Origin: Allobosea sp. TND4EK4
GTDB taxonomy: Bacteria; Pseudomonadota; Alphaproteobacteria; Rhizobiales; Beijerinckiaceae
Assembly: GCF_900156025.1 (NCBI RefSeq)
Contig: NZ_FTMO01000012.1
Span: 26,105-90,104, forward strand
Length of the DNA stretch: 64,000 bases
Reading direction: 5' to 3'
This document shows positions 17,396 to 25,387 of this stretch, piece after piece. The stretch's first letter is position 1. Every line of letters starts with the position of its first letter. Both the position numbers and the translations under genes were made by a program. The notes under the pieces are model-generated. The model ran no database searches, had not been told where the DNA came from, and worked only from the letters and a program-made list of their open reading frames with translations.

Positions 17396-17740
17396 ATGAC
17401 CATCAAGCGCAGCATCAAGACCCCGATCCAGAACCGCGTCGTCGAGACCGGCAATCTGGTCTTTGTCGGCGGCGTCATCGCCGACGACACGACGCAAGGC
17501 ATGGGCAAGCAGACCGAGAACATCCTCGGCAAGATCGAAGGCTATCTCGGCGAGGTCGGGCTCGACCGCAAGGCGATCGTCGCCGCGCAGATCTTCGTCA
17601 CCGATCTCTCGGTCAAGAAGGAGATGGATGCGGCCTGGACCGGCTTCTTCGGCGAGGAGATGCCGACCCGCGCCACGGTCGGCGTCGCCGATCTCGGCGG
17701 CGGCGCGATGATCGAGGTGGTGGTCACCGCCGCCCGCTGA
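17396..17740 (+). CDS. RidA-family protein (enamine/imine deaminase)
   Basis: This 114-residue member of the RidA/YjgF/YER057c family hydrolyses reactive 2-imino or enamino acids to 2-keto acids and ammonia in the archetypal enzymes. The conserved segment PTRATVGVADLGGGAMIEVVV ends the protein; R92 fits the substrate-binding arginine and E107 the conserved acidic residue. The N-terminal PYSQA motif of E. coli RidA is replaced (TPIQNRVVETG), so it belongs to another Rid subgroup. The ATG at 17396 has AGGAGAG upstream. It is the last gene of an operon encoding imine-producing flavoenzymes, so imine disposal is a natural role. It converges with the hydantoinase gene 13 bp away. Confidence 0.92.
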   Translation: MTIKRSIKTPIQNRVVETGNLVFVGGVIADDTTQGMGKQTENILGKIEGYLGEVGLDRKAIVAAQIFVTDLSVKKEMDAAWTGFFGEEMPTRATVGVADLGGGAMIEVVVTAAR

Positions 17741-17753
17741 CCGCGCGCAGCGC

Positions 17754-19235
17754 CTACAGGAGCTCGGCCCCGAAATTGCGGGCCGGGTCCATCTCCGCGA
17801 CGAGGCGCCCGGTCGGGCGCGCCGCCCAGCCGCCGCGGCGCGCCAGCCAGCGGCCACTGCCGGGGCTGGCTTTCACCGCGCCATCGGCGACGACCTCCCG
17901 GCCGCGCACGAGCACGGTTTCGGGCCAGCCCGTGATGCGGCGCCCCGCAAAGGGGGTGAAGCCCGTCCGGTCGTGCATCATCGCATCGGAGAGCGTGACC
18001 TCGCGGCACGGATCCCAGATCGCGAGATCGGCGTCGTAACCCGGCAGCAGCGCGCCCTTGCCGGGCAGGTTGTAGATCTGGGCCGGCGCCGTCGCGGTCA
18101 GCTGAACGAAGGCGTCGAGGCCACGCCCTGCGAATTCCGGCCGCGCCTGCGAGACCATGGCGTCGAAGAGCAGCGGCAGGCGCGTTTCCAGGCCCGGCAG
18201 ACCGTTGGCGATCTGCTTGAAATTCGGGTTTGGCCCGGCCGAAAGCTTGCCCGTCTCGTCGAAGCGATAGGGCGCATGGTCAGAGGAGACGGTCTGGAGA
18301 TCGCCCAGCGCCAGCCCCTGCCAAAGCGCCTCCTGATCGTCGGTCTCGCGCGGCGGCGGCGAGCACATCCATTTCGCGCCTTCCAGCCCCGGCTTGCCGA
18401 GGTCTTCCCTGGTCAGGAAGAGATATTGCGGGCAGGTCTCGGCGAAGATCTTCAAGCCGCGCCCGCGCGCCTCGCGCACGGCCCTGACGCCCTCGCGGGT
18501 CGAAACGTGGAAGATCATCACCGGCTGGTCGAGCAGTTCGGAGGCTGCGATCAGCCGGTTGAAGGCCTCCGCTTCCGAAAGGCGCGGATGGCTGACGCCG
18601 TGATATCTCGGCGCGACATAGCCCTTCTCGACCAGGCGCCGCGCCATCCAGGCGATCATGCCGTGGTTCTCGGCGTGGACGCAGACCAGCGCGCCGTTCT
18701 CGCGCGCCGACAGCAGCAGGTCGAGCAGCGGCTCGTCGTCCACCTTGATCAGATCGTAGGTCATGAAGACCTTGATCGAGGCATGCCCCTCGGCGATCAG
18801 CGCCGGCAGGTCGGTCTCCAGCGTCTTGCGGTCGGGATTGGCGACGATCAGGTGGAAGGCGTAGTCGATCATCGCGCCGCGCCGGGCGAGCGCGGAATAG
18901 TCGTCGACGACCTTGCGCAGATCGAGCCCGCGATGCTGGGCGGCGAAGGAGATCAGCGTCGTGGTGCCGCCGAACGCGGCGGAGGCGGTGGCGCTCTCGA
19001 AGCTGTCGGCATTGAGCAGGCCGCCGGCCGAGACCTGCTCGACATGGGCGTGGGTGTCGACCCCGCCGGGCAGGACGAGCTTGCCGGTCGCGTCGATCTC
19101 CCGCGCCGCCGGCCCGAGGCCGAGGCCGAGCGCGGCGACCTTGCCGTCCTTCACCGCGAGATCGGCCACAAAGCTGCCGGTGGCGCTGCCGATGGTGCCG
19201 CCGCGGATGAGCAGGTCATAGGGGGTCGTCGTCAT
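17754..19235 (-). CDS. Hydantoinase/dihydropyrimidinase-family amidohydrolase
   Basis: This 493-residue cyclic amidase opens hydantoin or dihydropyrimidine rings to N-carbamoyl amino acids. The metal site is recognisable: H62 and H64 in GGVDTHAHVEQ, a carbamylated-lysine candidate K155 in ASIKVFMTYD, His in CVHAENHG and IFHVST, and Asp in SSDHAPYRFDE. AAFGGTTTLISFAAQHRG is a family hallmark. The ATG at 19235 follows a GAGGA-type ribosome site. It is the last gene of the operon with a carbamoylase and racemase, which favours a hydantoinase role over pyrimidine breakdown. Stereo- and side-chain preference cannot be read from sequence; allantoinase or another cyclic amidase is the main alternative. 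Confidence 0.88.
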   Translation of the reverse strand: MTTTPYDLLIRGGTIGSATGSFVADLAVKDGKVAALGLGLGPAAREIDATGKLVLPGGVDTHAHVEQVSAGGLLNADSFESATASAAFGGTTTLISFAAQHRGLDLRKVVDDYSALARRGAMIDYAFHLIVANPDRKTLETDLPALIAEGHASIKVFMTYDLIKVDDEPLLDLLLSARENGALVCVHAENHGMIAWMARRLVEKGYVAPRYHGVSHPRLSEAEAFNRLIAASELLDQPVMIFHVSTREGVRAVREARGRGLKIFAETCPQYLFLTREDLGKPGLEGAKWMCSPPPRETDDQEALWQGLALGDLQTVSSDHAPYRFDETGKLSAGPNPNFKQIANGLPGLETRLPLLFDAMVSQARPEFAGRGLDAFVQLTATAPAQIYNLPGKGALLPGYDADLAIWDPCREVTLSDAMMHDRTGFTPFAGRRITGWPETVLVRGREVVADGAVKASPGSGRWLARRGGWAARPTGRLVAEMDPARNFGAELL

Positions 19236-19251
19236 CTCGTTCGTCCTCGCT

Positions 19252-19902
19252 TCAGCCGCCGACCAGAACGGTGCCCAGCGCCATGGCGACCGCGGCCTGG
19301 GTCGGGTCGATCACCGGCACGCCGAGCGCCTGTTCGAGCGGGGCGCGGTGGCGGGCCATGCCGGCGCAGCCCATCACGACCACCCCGGCCCCGTCCAGAT
19401 CGCGCAGTTCCCTGCCCTTCTCGATCATGCGGGCGAGCGTTCCCTCGCCCGAGGCGCTCTCGGCCACCGACATCTCCAGCGCGCGCTCGCCCGCGAGCCG
19501 GTCCATCAACCCCATCTGGCGCAGATAGCGGACATGGCGCGGGATGGAGCGCGACTTGATGGCGATGACGCCGAAGCGGTCAGCCCGGGCCAGCGCGGTC
19601 AGCACGCCGCATTCGGCGATGCCGAAGACGGGCTTGGAAGTGCCCTCCCGGCAGACATGGAGGCCGGGGTCCGAGTAGCAGGCGATGACGAAGGCGTCGG
19701 CCTCAGCCACCTCGACGCGGCGGCGGAGCGGCAGCGCCACGGCCTCGACATGCTCCTGCGTCTCGACGCCGAAGGGCCCCTCGGCCAAAGTTTCGCAGAC
19801 GATCTCCGGGCCGCCCGGATGCGCGAAAACCGCCAGCGCCTGCCGCAGCCCTTCGGTCACGGCCTCGTTCGAGTTGGGGTTGATGACGAGGATGCGGCTC
19901 AT
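19252..19902 (-). CDS. Aspartate/glutamate racemase family protein, hydantoin-racemase-like
   Basis: This 216-residue protein starts ILVINPNSNEAVTEGL, the signature of hydantoin and allantoin racemases. The two catalytic cysteines sit in IACYSDPG (C75) and VMGCAGMA (C179), as required for proton abstraction from either face. It should interconvert the enantiomers of 5-substituted hydantoins so that all substrate reaches the stereoselective carbamoylase. The ATG at 19902 has GGGAG upstream. It lies 16 bp from the hydantoinase gene and 58 bp from the carbamoylase gene. Allantoin racemase is possible, but the D-carbamoylase neighbour makes a hydantoin role more likely. Confidence 0.9.
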   Translation of the reverse strand: MSRILVINPNSNEAVTEGLRQALAVFAHPGGPEIVCETLAEGPFGVETQEHVEAVALPLRRRVEVAEADAFVIACYSDPGLHVCREGTSKPVFGIAECGVLTALARADRFGVIAIKSRSIPRHVRYLRQMGLMDRLAGERALEMSVAESASGEGTLARMIEKGRELRDLDGAGVVVMGCAGMARHRAPLEQALGVPVIDPTQAAVAMALGTVLVGG

Positions 19903-19960
19903 GGTCGTGCTCCCGGAAGGCTGCGCCCCTTGCGGCCGGGGCGTCTGATCGATGCGAGGT

Positions 19961-20893
19961 TCAGGCTTCCGGCGGAGGAACCGCGCCGGTCTGGCTGGTG
20001 ATCAGGCCGTAATGCTCGATGCGGCGGTGGCGCGCGAAATCGAAGATGGTCGATTTGCCGAAAGCCGTCTCGTCGAGATCGCAGGCATGCACCAGCAATT
20101 CGTCGCCCTCGCTCTTCGCCTCGGCGACGATCTCGCCATTGGGATCGACGATGAGGGAGCCGCCGATCATGTGGTGGCCGTCCTCGTCGCCGGCCTTGGC
20201 CACCGCGACCACCCAGGTGGCGTTCTGGTAGGCGCCGGCCTGAACGCTGAGGCGGTTGTGGAACAGGCGCTTTTCAGGCCCTTCCGCGCCGCGCTGCGAA
20301 TTCACCGAGGGGGTGTTGTAGCCGATCAGCACCATCTCGACGCCCTGCAGGCCCATGACGCGGTAAGTCTCGGGCCAGCGCCGATCGTTGCAGATCGCCA
20401 TGCCGAGCACGCCGCCCAGCGTGCGCCAGACCGGGAAACCGAGATCGCCCGGCTCGAAATAGCGCTTCTCCAGATGCTGGTGCGTGCGCTCGGGATCGTA
20501 TTCGACGTGGCCCGGCAGATGGATCTTGCGGTACTTGCCGACGATGGCGCCGCTCTTGTCGGTGATGATGCTGGTGTTGAAATGGTGCCCGTCCGGCGTC
20601 TTCTCGGCATAGCCGAAGGAGATCGCGACCCCATACGCCCGCGCGCGGTCGAAAAGCGCCTGCGTCGCCGGACCCGGCATCTGGTCCTCGAACCAGAGAT
20701 CGGCCTCAGCCCGGTCCTCGTGATACCAGCGCGGGAAGAAGGTGGTCAGCGCCAGCTCCGGATAGACGACGAGATCGGCGCCCTTTTCCCTGGCCTCGTC
20801 GAGCAGCGCGATCATCCGGGCGATGACGGCCTCGCGGCTATCGGCCTTCTGGATCGGCCCCATCTGGGCGGCGGCGACGGTGAGCATGCGCAT
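19961..20893 (-). CDS. N-carbamoyl-D-amino acid hydrolase (nitrilase superfamily)
   Basis: This 310-residue carbon-nitrogen hydrolase has the catalytic triad E46 (VYPELALTTFFPRW), K123 (KYRKIHLPGHVEYD) and C168 (MAICNDRRWPETYRVMG). The segments PELALTTFFPRW, HLEKRYFEPGDLGFPV and ICNDRRWPETWRVMG are, from memory, nearly those of Agrobacterium D-carbamoylase, whose length (304) is also close. It should hydrolyse N-carbamoyl-D-amino acids to D-amino acid, CO2 and ammonia in the cytoplasm. The start at 20893 (MRMLTV) has AAGGA upstream; a longer frame extends back over the permease gene and was rejected. It follows the permease by 26 bp in the hydantoin operon. Confidence 0.93.
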   Translation of the reverse strand: MRMLTVAAAQMGPIQKADSREAVIARMIALLDEAREKGADLVVYPELALTTFFPRWYHEDRAEADLWFEDQMPGPATQALFDRARAYGVAISFGYAEKTPDGHHFNTSIITDKSGAIVGKYRKIHLPGHVEYDPERTHQHLEKRYFEPGDLGFPVWRTLGGVLGMAICNDRRWPETYRVMGLQGVEMVLIGYNTPSVNSQRGAEGPEKRLFHNRLSVQAGAYQNATWVVAVAKAGDEDGHHMIGGSLIVDPNGEIVAEAKSEGDELLVHACDLDETAFGKSTIFDFARHRRIEHYGLITSQTGAVPPPEA

Positions 20894-20919
20894 GGCGCGT
20901 CCTTTTCCTTGATGGCCGC

Positions 20920-21585
20920 TCAGCGGGCGGCGGCGTGTTCGAGGCGGCTGACGAGCCTCACAGCCGGCCAGAGCAGCGCGAAATAGATCAGCGCGGCCAG
21001 CACGATCGGCGAGGCGTTGAAGGTGAGGGAGCGGGCCATGTCGGCCGAATAGAGCATCTCCTGCAGCGAGACGACGCTGGCGAGCGAGGTGAGCTTCACC
21101 ACCTCGACGGTGTTCGAGACGAGGTCTGGCAGCACGTTGCGCAGGCCCTGAGGCAGGATGACCCAGAGCACGGTCTGGTCGGCGCGCAGCCCGGTCGAGC
21201 GCGCGGCCTCCCATTGACCGGCCGGGACGCTCTCGATGCCCGCGCGGATGATCTCGCCGTAATAGGCCGCGTTGTTCAGGAAGAAGGCGATGGTGACCGC
21301 CGTCAGCGGCGAGATCCTGAGGCCGAGGAAGGGCAGGCCGGAATAGACGAGGATCAGCACCACCAGAGGCGGCAAGGCGCGCATCAGGTCGACGAGCAGC
21401 GTGACGCAGACCCGCAGGGCGCGGAGCGAGGAACGGGTCGCCAGCGCCACCAAGACGCCGCCGAGCAGCCCCATCGGGATGACGATCGCGCAGATCAGCA
21501 GCGTCGTCTTCAAGCCCTGCAGCACCAGCGGCAGCGCCTTGCCCATGATCTCCAGATTGAAGAACTGCTGCAGGAGCACGTCCAT
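20920..21585 (-). CDS. Polar amino acid ABC transporter permease
   Basis: This 221-residue permease of the His/Glu/Gln/Arg/opine family has hydrophobic spans beginning at about residue 23 and the family segment DLMRALPPLVVLILVYSGLPFLG. The EAA loop reads EAARSTGLRADQTVLWVILPQGLRNVLPDLVSN. The ATG at 21585 shares one base with the stop of the preceding permease (TAATG), so the two are translationally coupled. It forms the membrane channel with the next entry and works with the 22265 ATPase and the 23047 binding protein. The carbamoylase gene follows directly, linking uptake to hydrolysis. Confidence 0.93.
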   Translation of the reverse strand: MDVLLQQFFNLEIMGKALPLVLQGLKTTLLICAIVIPMGLLGGVLVALATRSSLRALRVCVTLLVDLMRALPPLVVLILVYSGLPFLGLRISPLTAVTIAFFLNNAAYYGEIIRAGIESVPAGQWEAARSTGLRADQTVLWVILPQGLRNVLPDLVSNTVEVVKLTSLASVVSLQEMLYSADMARSLTFNASPIVLAALIYFALLWPAVRLVSRLEHAAAR

Positions 21586-22259
21586 TACTGGCGCCTCCAG
21601 GCGAAGCGGCTCTCGATCCAGCGGCCGAGGCCGATCACCGGCACGAAGAGCAGCAGATAGGCGAAGGCGCCCATCAGCAGCGGCGTGGCGTTGCCGGAGA
21701 AGGAGACGGCGGTCGTGGCCTGATTGATGATCTCCGGCACGCCGATGACGGTGCCGAGCGCGGTGTTCTTGGTGATGGCGATGGTCCGGTTGGTGAGCGG
21801 CGGCACGGCCAGGCGGAGCGCCTGCGGCAGCACGACGTAGATCAGCGTCTGGTTCTCGCTCAGCCCGGTCGAACGCGCGGCCTCGCTCTGGCCGCGCTTG
21901 ACCGCGATCAGACCGGCCCAGACGATCTCCTCGGCGAAGGCCGCCAGGACGAGCGACAGCACGAGCCAGAGCACGGCGAAGCTCGGCAGCTCGATGCCGA
22001 CATTGGGCAGGCCGAAGAAGATCAGCAGCACGAGGACGAGCGGCGGCACCGCACGGAAGAGATCGACGAAGAGCATCAGTGGCCAGCCGATCCAGCGGCC
22101 GGCCCGCCAGCGCAGCAATGCGAGGGCCAATCCCAGCAAAAGCCCGGTGACGACGACCAGCGCGGCGATCTCGACGGTGACGACGAGCCCGCTCAGGATC
22201 GCCGGCCATGTCGCGGCGATGAGCTTGGCGTTCAGGAAGCTGTCGAGGAAGCGCTCCAT
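21585..22259 (-). CDS. Polar amino acid ABC transporter permease
   Basis: This 224-residue partner permease has the family segment DLFRAVPPLVLVLLIFFGLPNVG and the EAA loop EAARSTGLSENQTLIYVVLPQALRLAVPPLTN, followed by KNTALGTVIGVPEI. It has about five membrane spans. It begins 5 bp after the ATPase stop and overlaps the following permease by one base. The paired permeases resemble the HisQ/HisM arrangement, where the two subunits form a heterodimer. Confidence 0.93.
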   Translation of the reverse strand: MERFLDSFLNAKLIAATWPAILSGLVVTVEIAALVVVTGLLLGLALALLRWRAGRWIGWPLMLFVDLFRAVPPLVLVLLIFFGLPNVGIELPSFAVLWLVLSLVLAAFAEEIVWAGLIAVKRGQSEAARSTGLSENQTLIYVVLPQALRLAVPPLTNRTIAITKNTALGTVIGVPEIINQATTAVSFSGNATPLLMGAFAYLLLFVPVIGLGRWIESRFAWRRQ

Positions 22260-22264
22260 CGCGG

Positions 22265-23050
22265 CTACCGGGCGACCTCGGAAACGAAGGCGCGGGTGCG
22301 CTCGTGCCGCGGCGCGCCGAAGATCTGCTCGGGCGGCCCCTGCTCGACGATGACGCCGGCATCCATGAACACGACGCGGTCGGCCGCTTCGCGCGCGAAA
22401 CGCATCTCATGGCTGACGACCAGCATCGTCATCCCGGCGGCGCGCATGTCCCGCATAGCCTGCAGCACCGAGCCGACGAGTTCCGGATCGAGCGCCGAGG
22501 TCGGCTCGTCGAACAGCATCAAACCGGGTTCCAGCGCCGAGGCGCGGGCGATGGCGACGCGCTGCTGCTGCCCGCCGGAGAGCTCGGCCGGATAGGCGCC
22601 GGCCTTGTGCGCCAGCCCGACGCGCTCCAGCGCCGCCAGCGCGATGCGCTCGGCTTCGGCGCGGGGCTTCTTCAGCACCTTGCGCAGGGCCAGCGTGACG
22701 TTTCCCAGCGCGGTCATGTGCGGGTAGAGGTTGAAGGACTGGAAAACCATGCCCATGCGCCGGCGCAGGGCGTTGATGTCGATCCGGTCGGCCAGAACCT
22801 CCTGCCCGTCGAACCAGATCGAGCCGCCGCTCGGCTCCTCCAGCCGGTTGCAGCAGCGCAGCAGCGTGCTCTTGCCGGAGCCGGAAGGGCCGATGAGGAA
22901 GACCAGCTCGCCGGGCGAGACGGCTAGGTCGATGCCCTTCAGGACCTCGACCGCGCCGAAGCTCTTACGCAACCCGCGGATGTCGAGCAGCGGATGGGGC
23001 GGCCGCATCCTTCGGCTCGGCTCCGCCGACGGCTCGGTCTCTCCGCTCAC
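22265..23050 (-). CDS. Amino acid ABC transporter ATP-binding protein
   Basis: This ATPase of about 261 residues is of the HisP/GlnQ type, with Walker A GPSGSGKSTLLRC, Q-loop VFQSFNLYPHMT, signature LSGGQQQRVAIARA, Walker B GLMLFDEPTSALD and H-loop VVSHEMRFA. I chose the GTG at 23050 because it overlaps the binding-protein stop (GTGA), the coupling seen throughout this operon. An ATG at 23008 gives a 247-residue protein but has its purine run directly against the start codon. It energises the importer whose other parts are encoded at 20920-22259 and 23047-23880. Confidence 0.92.
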   Translation of the reverse strand: MSGETEPSAEPSRRMRPPHPLLDIRGLRKSFGAVEVLKGIDLAVSPGELVFLIGPSGSGKSTLLRCCNRLEEPSGGSIWFDGQEVLADRIDINALRRRMGMVFQSFNLYPHMTALGNVTLALRKVLKKPRAEAERIALAALERVGLAHKAGAYPAELSGGQQQRVAIARASALEPGLMLFDEPTSALDPELVGSVLQAMRDMRAAGMTMLVVSHEMRFAREAADRVVFMDAGVIVEQGPPEQIFGAPRHERTRAFVSEVAR

Positions 23051-23880
23051 TTGCAGGCAGCGGCGTGGACCGTCGCGTCGTAGCCCGGCATGTCCGGCAC
23101 GCCATAGCCCGGGAAGGCCGTGACCGCTGCCGAGCCAGCGGCCGGCTTGGTGCCGAACCACTTTTCATGCAGCGCCGCGATGGCGCCGCTGGCCTTGAGA
23201 CATTCGATGGCCTGATCGAGCTGGTTGCGCAGCGGCGCGGAATCCTTGCGCAGCGCGACGGCCCAGACCAGCCCGGTCGAGTAGGTGTAGGACAGCTGGA
23301 TCTGCGGATTGCTCTTGGCCGCCCACTGGATCACCGTATTGCCGGCGACATTGGCATAGGCGCGGCCCGAGATGACGGCCTGCACCGCGTCTGTCTGGGT
23401 GCCGAAAGATTCGACCTTCCAGCCGATCTTCTCCTCCAGGCCGCGCGCCCAGCTGTCATAAGCCGAGCCCTTGTTGACCGAGATCACCTTGCCCTTGAGC
23501 TCTTCGAGCGCGGTGATCGGCGGGGCGCCCTTCTTCGTGACGAACTGGAAGTCGGTGTTGAGATAGCCCTCAGTGAAGAGCAGGCTTTCGGCGCGTTCCT
23601 TGCTCACCGTGACCGGCGCGACGATGAAGTCGTAGGTGCCGGCCTGAAGCGCCGGAATGAGCCCGGAGAACTGGGTCGCATCGACCGTCACCGTCTTGCC
23701 GAGCTGCTTGCCGATGGCCTCGGCCAGATCGACGTTGAAGCCCTCGATCCCGCCCGACAGCTTCGGCATGGCATGCGGCGCGAAGGTGCCGTCGACGGCG
23801 GTCTTCAGCGTCGCCTGGGCCATGGCGCCGGGAGCCGCAAGCAGGGTCAGGCCGATGGCGGCGGCGATTCTGGCGATCAT
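23047..23880 (-). CDS. Amino acid ABC transporter substrate-binding protein (family 3)
   Basis: This 277-residue periplasmic protein has a Sec signal peptide (MIARIAAAIGLTLLAAPGAMA). Its mature part is of the polar amino acid binding family: GIEGFNVDLAEAIGKQLGKTV, SGLIPALQAGTYDFIVAPVTV, then the hinge and second lobe. The ATG at 23880 has AAGGAG eight bases upstream; the frame stays open to 23943 but the extra residues would hide the signal. It is the first gene of the hydantoin operon and is divergent from a LysR gene. The ligand may be an N-carbamoyl amino acid, hydantoin or D-amino acid; this is inferred only from the neighbours. Confidence 0.93.
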   Translation of the reverse strand: MIARIAAAIGLTLLAAPGAMAQATLKTAVDGTFAPHAMPKLSGGIEGFNVDLAEAIGKQLGKTVTVDATQFSGLIPALQAGTYDFIVAPVTVSKERAESLLFTEGYLNTDFQFVTKKGAPPITALEELKGKVISVNKGSAYDSWARGLEEKIGWKVESFGTQTDAVQAVISGRAYANVAGNTVIQWAAKSNPQIQLSYTYSTGLVWAVALRKDSAPLRNQLDQAIECLKASGAIAALHEKWFGTKPAAGSAAVTAFPGYGVPDMPGYDATVHAAACK

Positions 23881-23940
23881 GACGCGCTCCTTGGGACGAG
23901 ATGCGGCAGGATAGGCAGCGTCGGAAACGCCCGACAATAT

Positions 23941-23976
23941 CAACTCTAGAAAAATTGCTGGGCTGACTATGAGTTG
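23941..23976. promoter_or_regulatory. Inverted repeat in the LysR / hydantoin-operon divergent region
   Basis: CAACTC (23941-23946) and GAGTTG (23971-23976) form a perfect 6-bp inverted repeat 24 bases apart in an AT-rich stretch. It sits in the 136-bp gap between the binding-protein start (23880) and the LysR start (24017). It is a candidate binding site for the LysR protein controlling both directions. Confidence 0.4.
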
Positions 23977-24016
23977 GATTTATACTGCCCGCGATCTGCA
24001 CAGCGGAACGAGCCAC

Positions 24017-24931
24017 ATGCTGAATTTGCGGCAACTCGAGATCTTCAGGGAGGTCATCCGCTGCCAGACCACGGTCGCCGCGGCGCAGGGGCTCGCTCTG
24101 TCCCAACCGGCTGTCAGCACCGCGATCAAGCAGATCGAACGGCAGCTCGGCTTCGAGCTGTTCCAGCGACAGGGCAACCGGCTCATCCCGACGCCCGAGG
24201 CGCTGGAGATGTATCGCGACAGCGACCCGATCTTCTCGATGGTGCAGTCCTTTTCGCGCAAGGTCACCGCCCTGCGCGACACACGCAGCGGCTCGCTGCG
24301 GCTGCTCGCGACGCCGCCGATCGCCAATGCGCTCGTGCCCCGGGCCCTGGCCCGGTTCGCGAGCCGGCGCCCCGAGCTGCACGTCGATTTCGACGTCCGC
24401 CGCACCGATGGCGTCATCGAGGGGCTGGAAAGCGGCGCCGCCGATCTCGGTGCCTCGCTCGAACCCTATGCGCGGCCGGGGCTGGAGGCGGAGCTGATCG
24501 GCTCCGGCCAGATGGTCTGCGCGATGGCGCCCGACCACCCGCTCACCGCCAAGAGCGAGATCGCCCCGGCGATGCTCGCGGGCCACCGGATGATCGGCTT
24601 CGAGCCGGGCGCCCGGCTCGGGCTCCTGCTCCAGCGCGACTTCTTCGCCGGGACGAGGCCGCCCTGCCCGATCGAGGTTCGCTACAGCAACACGGCCTGC
24701 CTGCTGGCCGAAGCGGGGCTCGGGGTGGCGCTGGTCGATTCCTTCACGGCGATCAGCGGCAGCCGCTATCGGCTGGAGGTGCGCCCGCTCAGCCCGCGCG
24801 TCACCGTCGAGGCCTATGTGATCTACCAGAAAGCCCGCGCGCCCAAGCGGCTGGTGAGGGCGTTCATCGACGAGCTGAAGAAGGCGGTGGAGCCGCCCTT
24901 CGCCGATGCGGCCGCCGGCGCCGCTCCATAG
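24017..24931 (+). CDS. LysR family transcriptional regulator of the hydantoin operon (predicted)
   Basis: This 304-residue regulator has the LysR helix-turn-helix (RQLEIFREVIRCQTTVAAAQGLALSQPAVSTAIKQIERQLG) and an effector domain (GSLRLLATPPIANALVPRAL). It belongs to the same OccR-like group as the 8316 product. The ATG at 24017 gives a canonical MLNLRQLEIF start; a start at 23969 would add 16 atypical residues. It is divergent from the transporter, carbamoylase, racemase and hydantoinase operon and probably activates it. Two related regulators thus flank the two convergent operons. Confidence 0.92.
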   Translation: MLNLRQLEIFREVIRCQTTVAAAQGLALSQPAVSTAIKQIERQLGFELFQRQGNRLIPTPEALEMYRDSDPIFSMVQSFSRKVTALRDTRSGSLRLLATPPIANALVPRALARFASRRPELHVDFDVRRTDGVIEGLESGAADLGASLEPYARPGLEAELIGSGQMVCAMAPDHPLTAKSEIAPAMLAGHRMIGFEPGARLGLLLQRDFFAGTRPPCPIEVRYSNTACLLAEAGLGVALVDSFTAISGSRYRLEVRPLSPRVTVEAYVIYQKARAPKRLVRAFIDELKKAVEPPFADAAAGAAP

Positions 24932-25387
24932 GCCCCCCGGATCGGGAATGTCCCCCATTCTGTCGAGGAAACTGGCCAGTTCGGCAAGCACGGTGCCGAG
25001 TGGCCCGCCCCCCCTTTCGACCGGGACCAGCCCATATGTGCCCGATCAGGCGGATACGGCACCGCATTCAGCCCAAAGATGCCGCAGCCCGGCGCCGTGC
25101 GAGCCCGCGCCATGCGGCGAACGCCTGCCGATGGGCCCTTGCGCCGTTCAATATTCTGAGCAATGCTGCGCAAAAGCCAATAACAAAATTCATGACGCGG
25201 GGAACAGGCGGAGTAACCAGATCTTCGAGTTGAGCCGGATCACAAGATCAAGAAGATGACCGCCCTCAAGAGGCGGAATAAAACGCGCGCACCCCAGGTG
25301 CGGCGCGCCCGGCCTATCGTCGAATACTGACCGCATTGATTCCCGACGACGTTATCATCGGTAGATGCGGGGACGCGACGTTTGACC
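24932..25387. other. 456-bp intergenic region, no gene recognised
   Basis: This stretch separates the LysR gene from the first amidohydrolase operon. Open frames exist in it but their translations are Pro/Arg/Ser-rich and look noncoding. The part from about 25160 to 25380 is less GC-rich and probably holds the promoter of the 25388 operon. It contains a GATCTT/AAGATC dyad (around 25221-25250), a CCGCC..GGCGG hairpin near 25260-25276 followed by AATAAAA, and a GC-rich palindrome near 25287-25310. No RNA gene was recognised. Confidence 0.5.

Noticed and set aside
22425..22440. GTCATCCCGG sequence resembling the 99-bp repeat end
   Set aside because: Lies inside the ATPase coding sequence with no matching second end; chance match.
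24906..25259. Plus-strand frame of 117 codons in the 24.9-25.4 kb gap
   Set aside because: Pro/Ser/Arg-rich translation, no ribosome site, overlaps the end of the LysR gene; looks noncoding.
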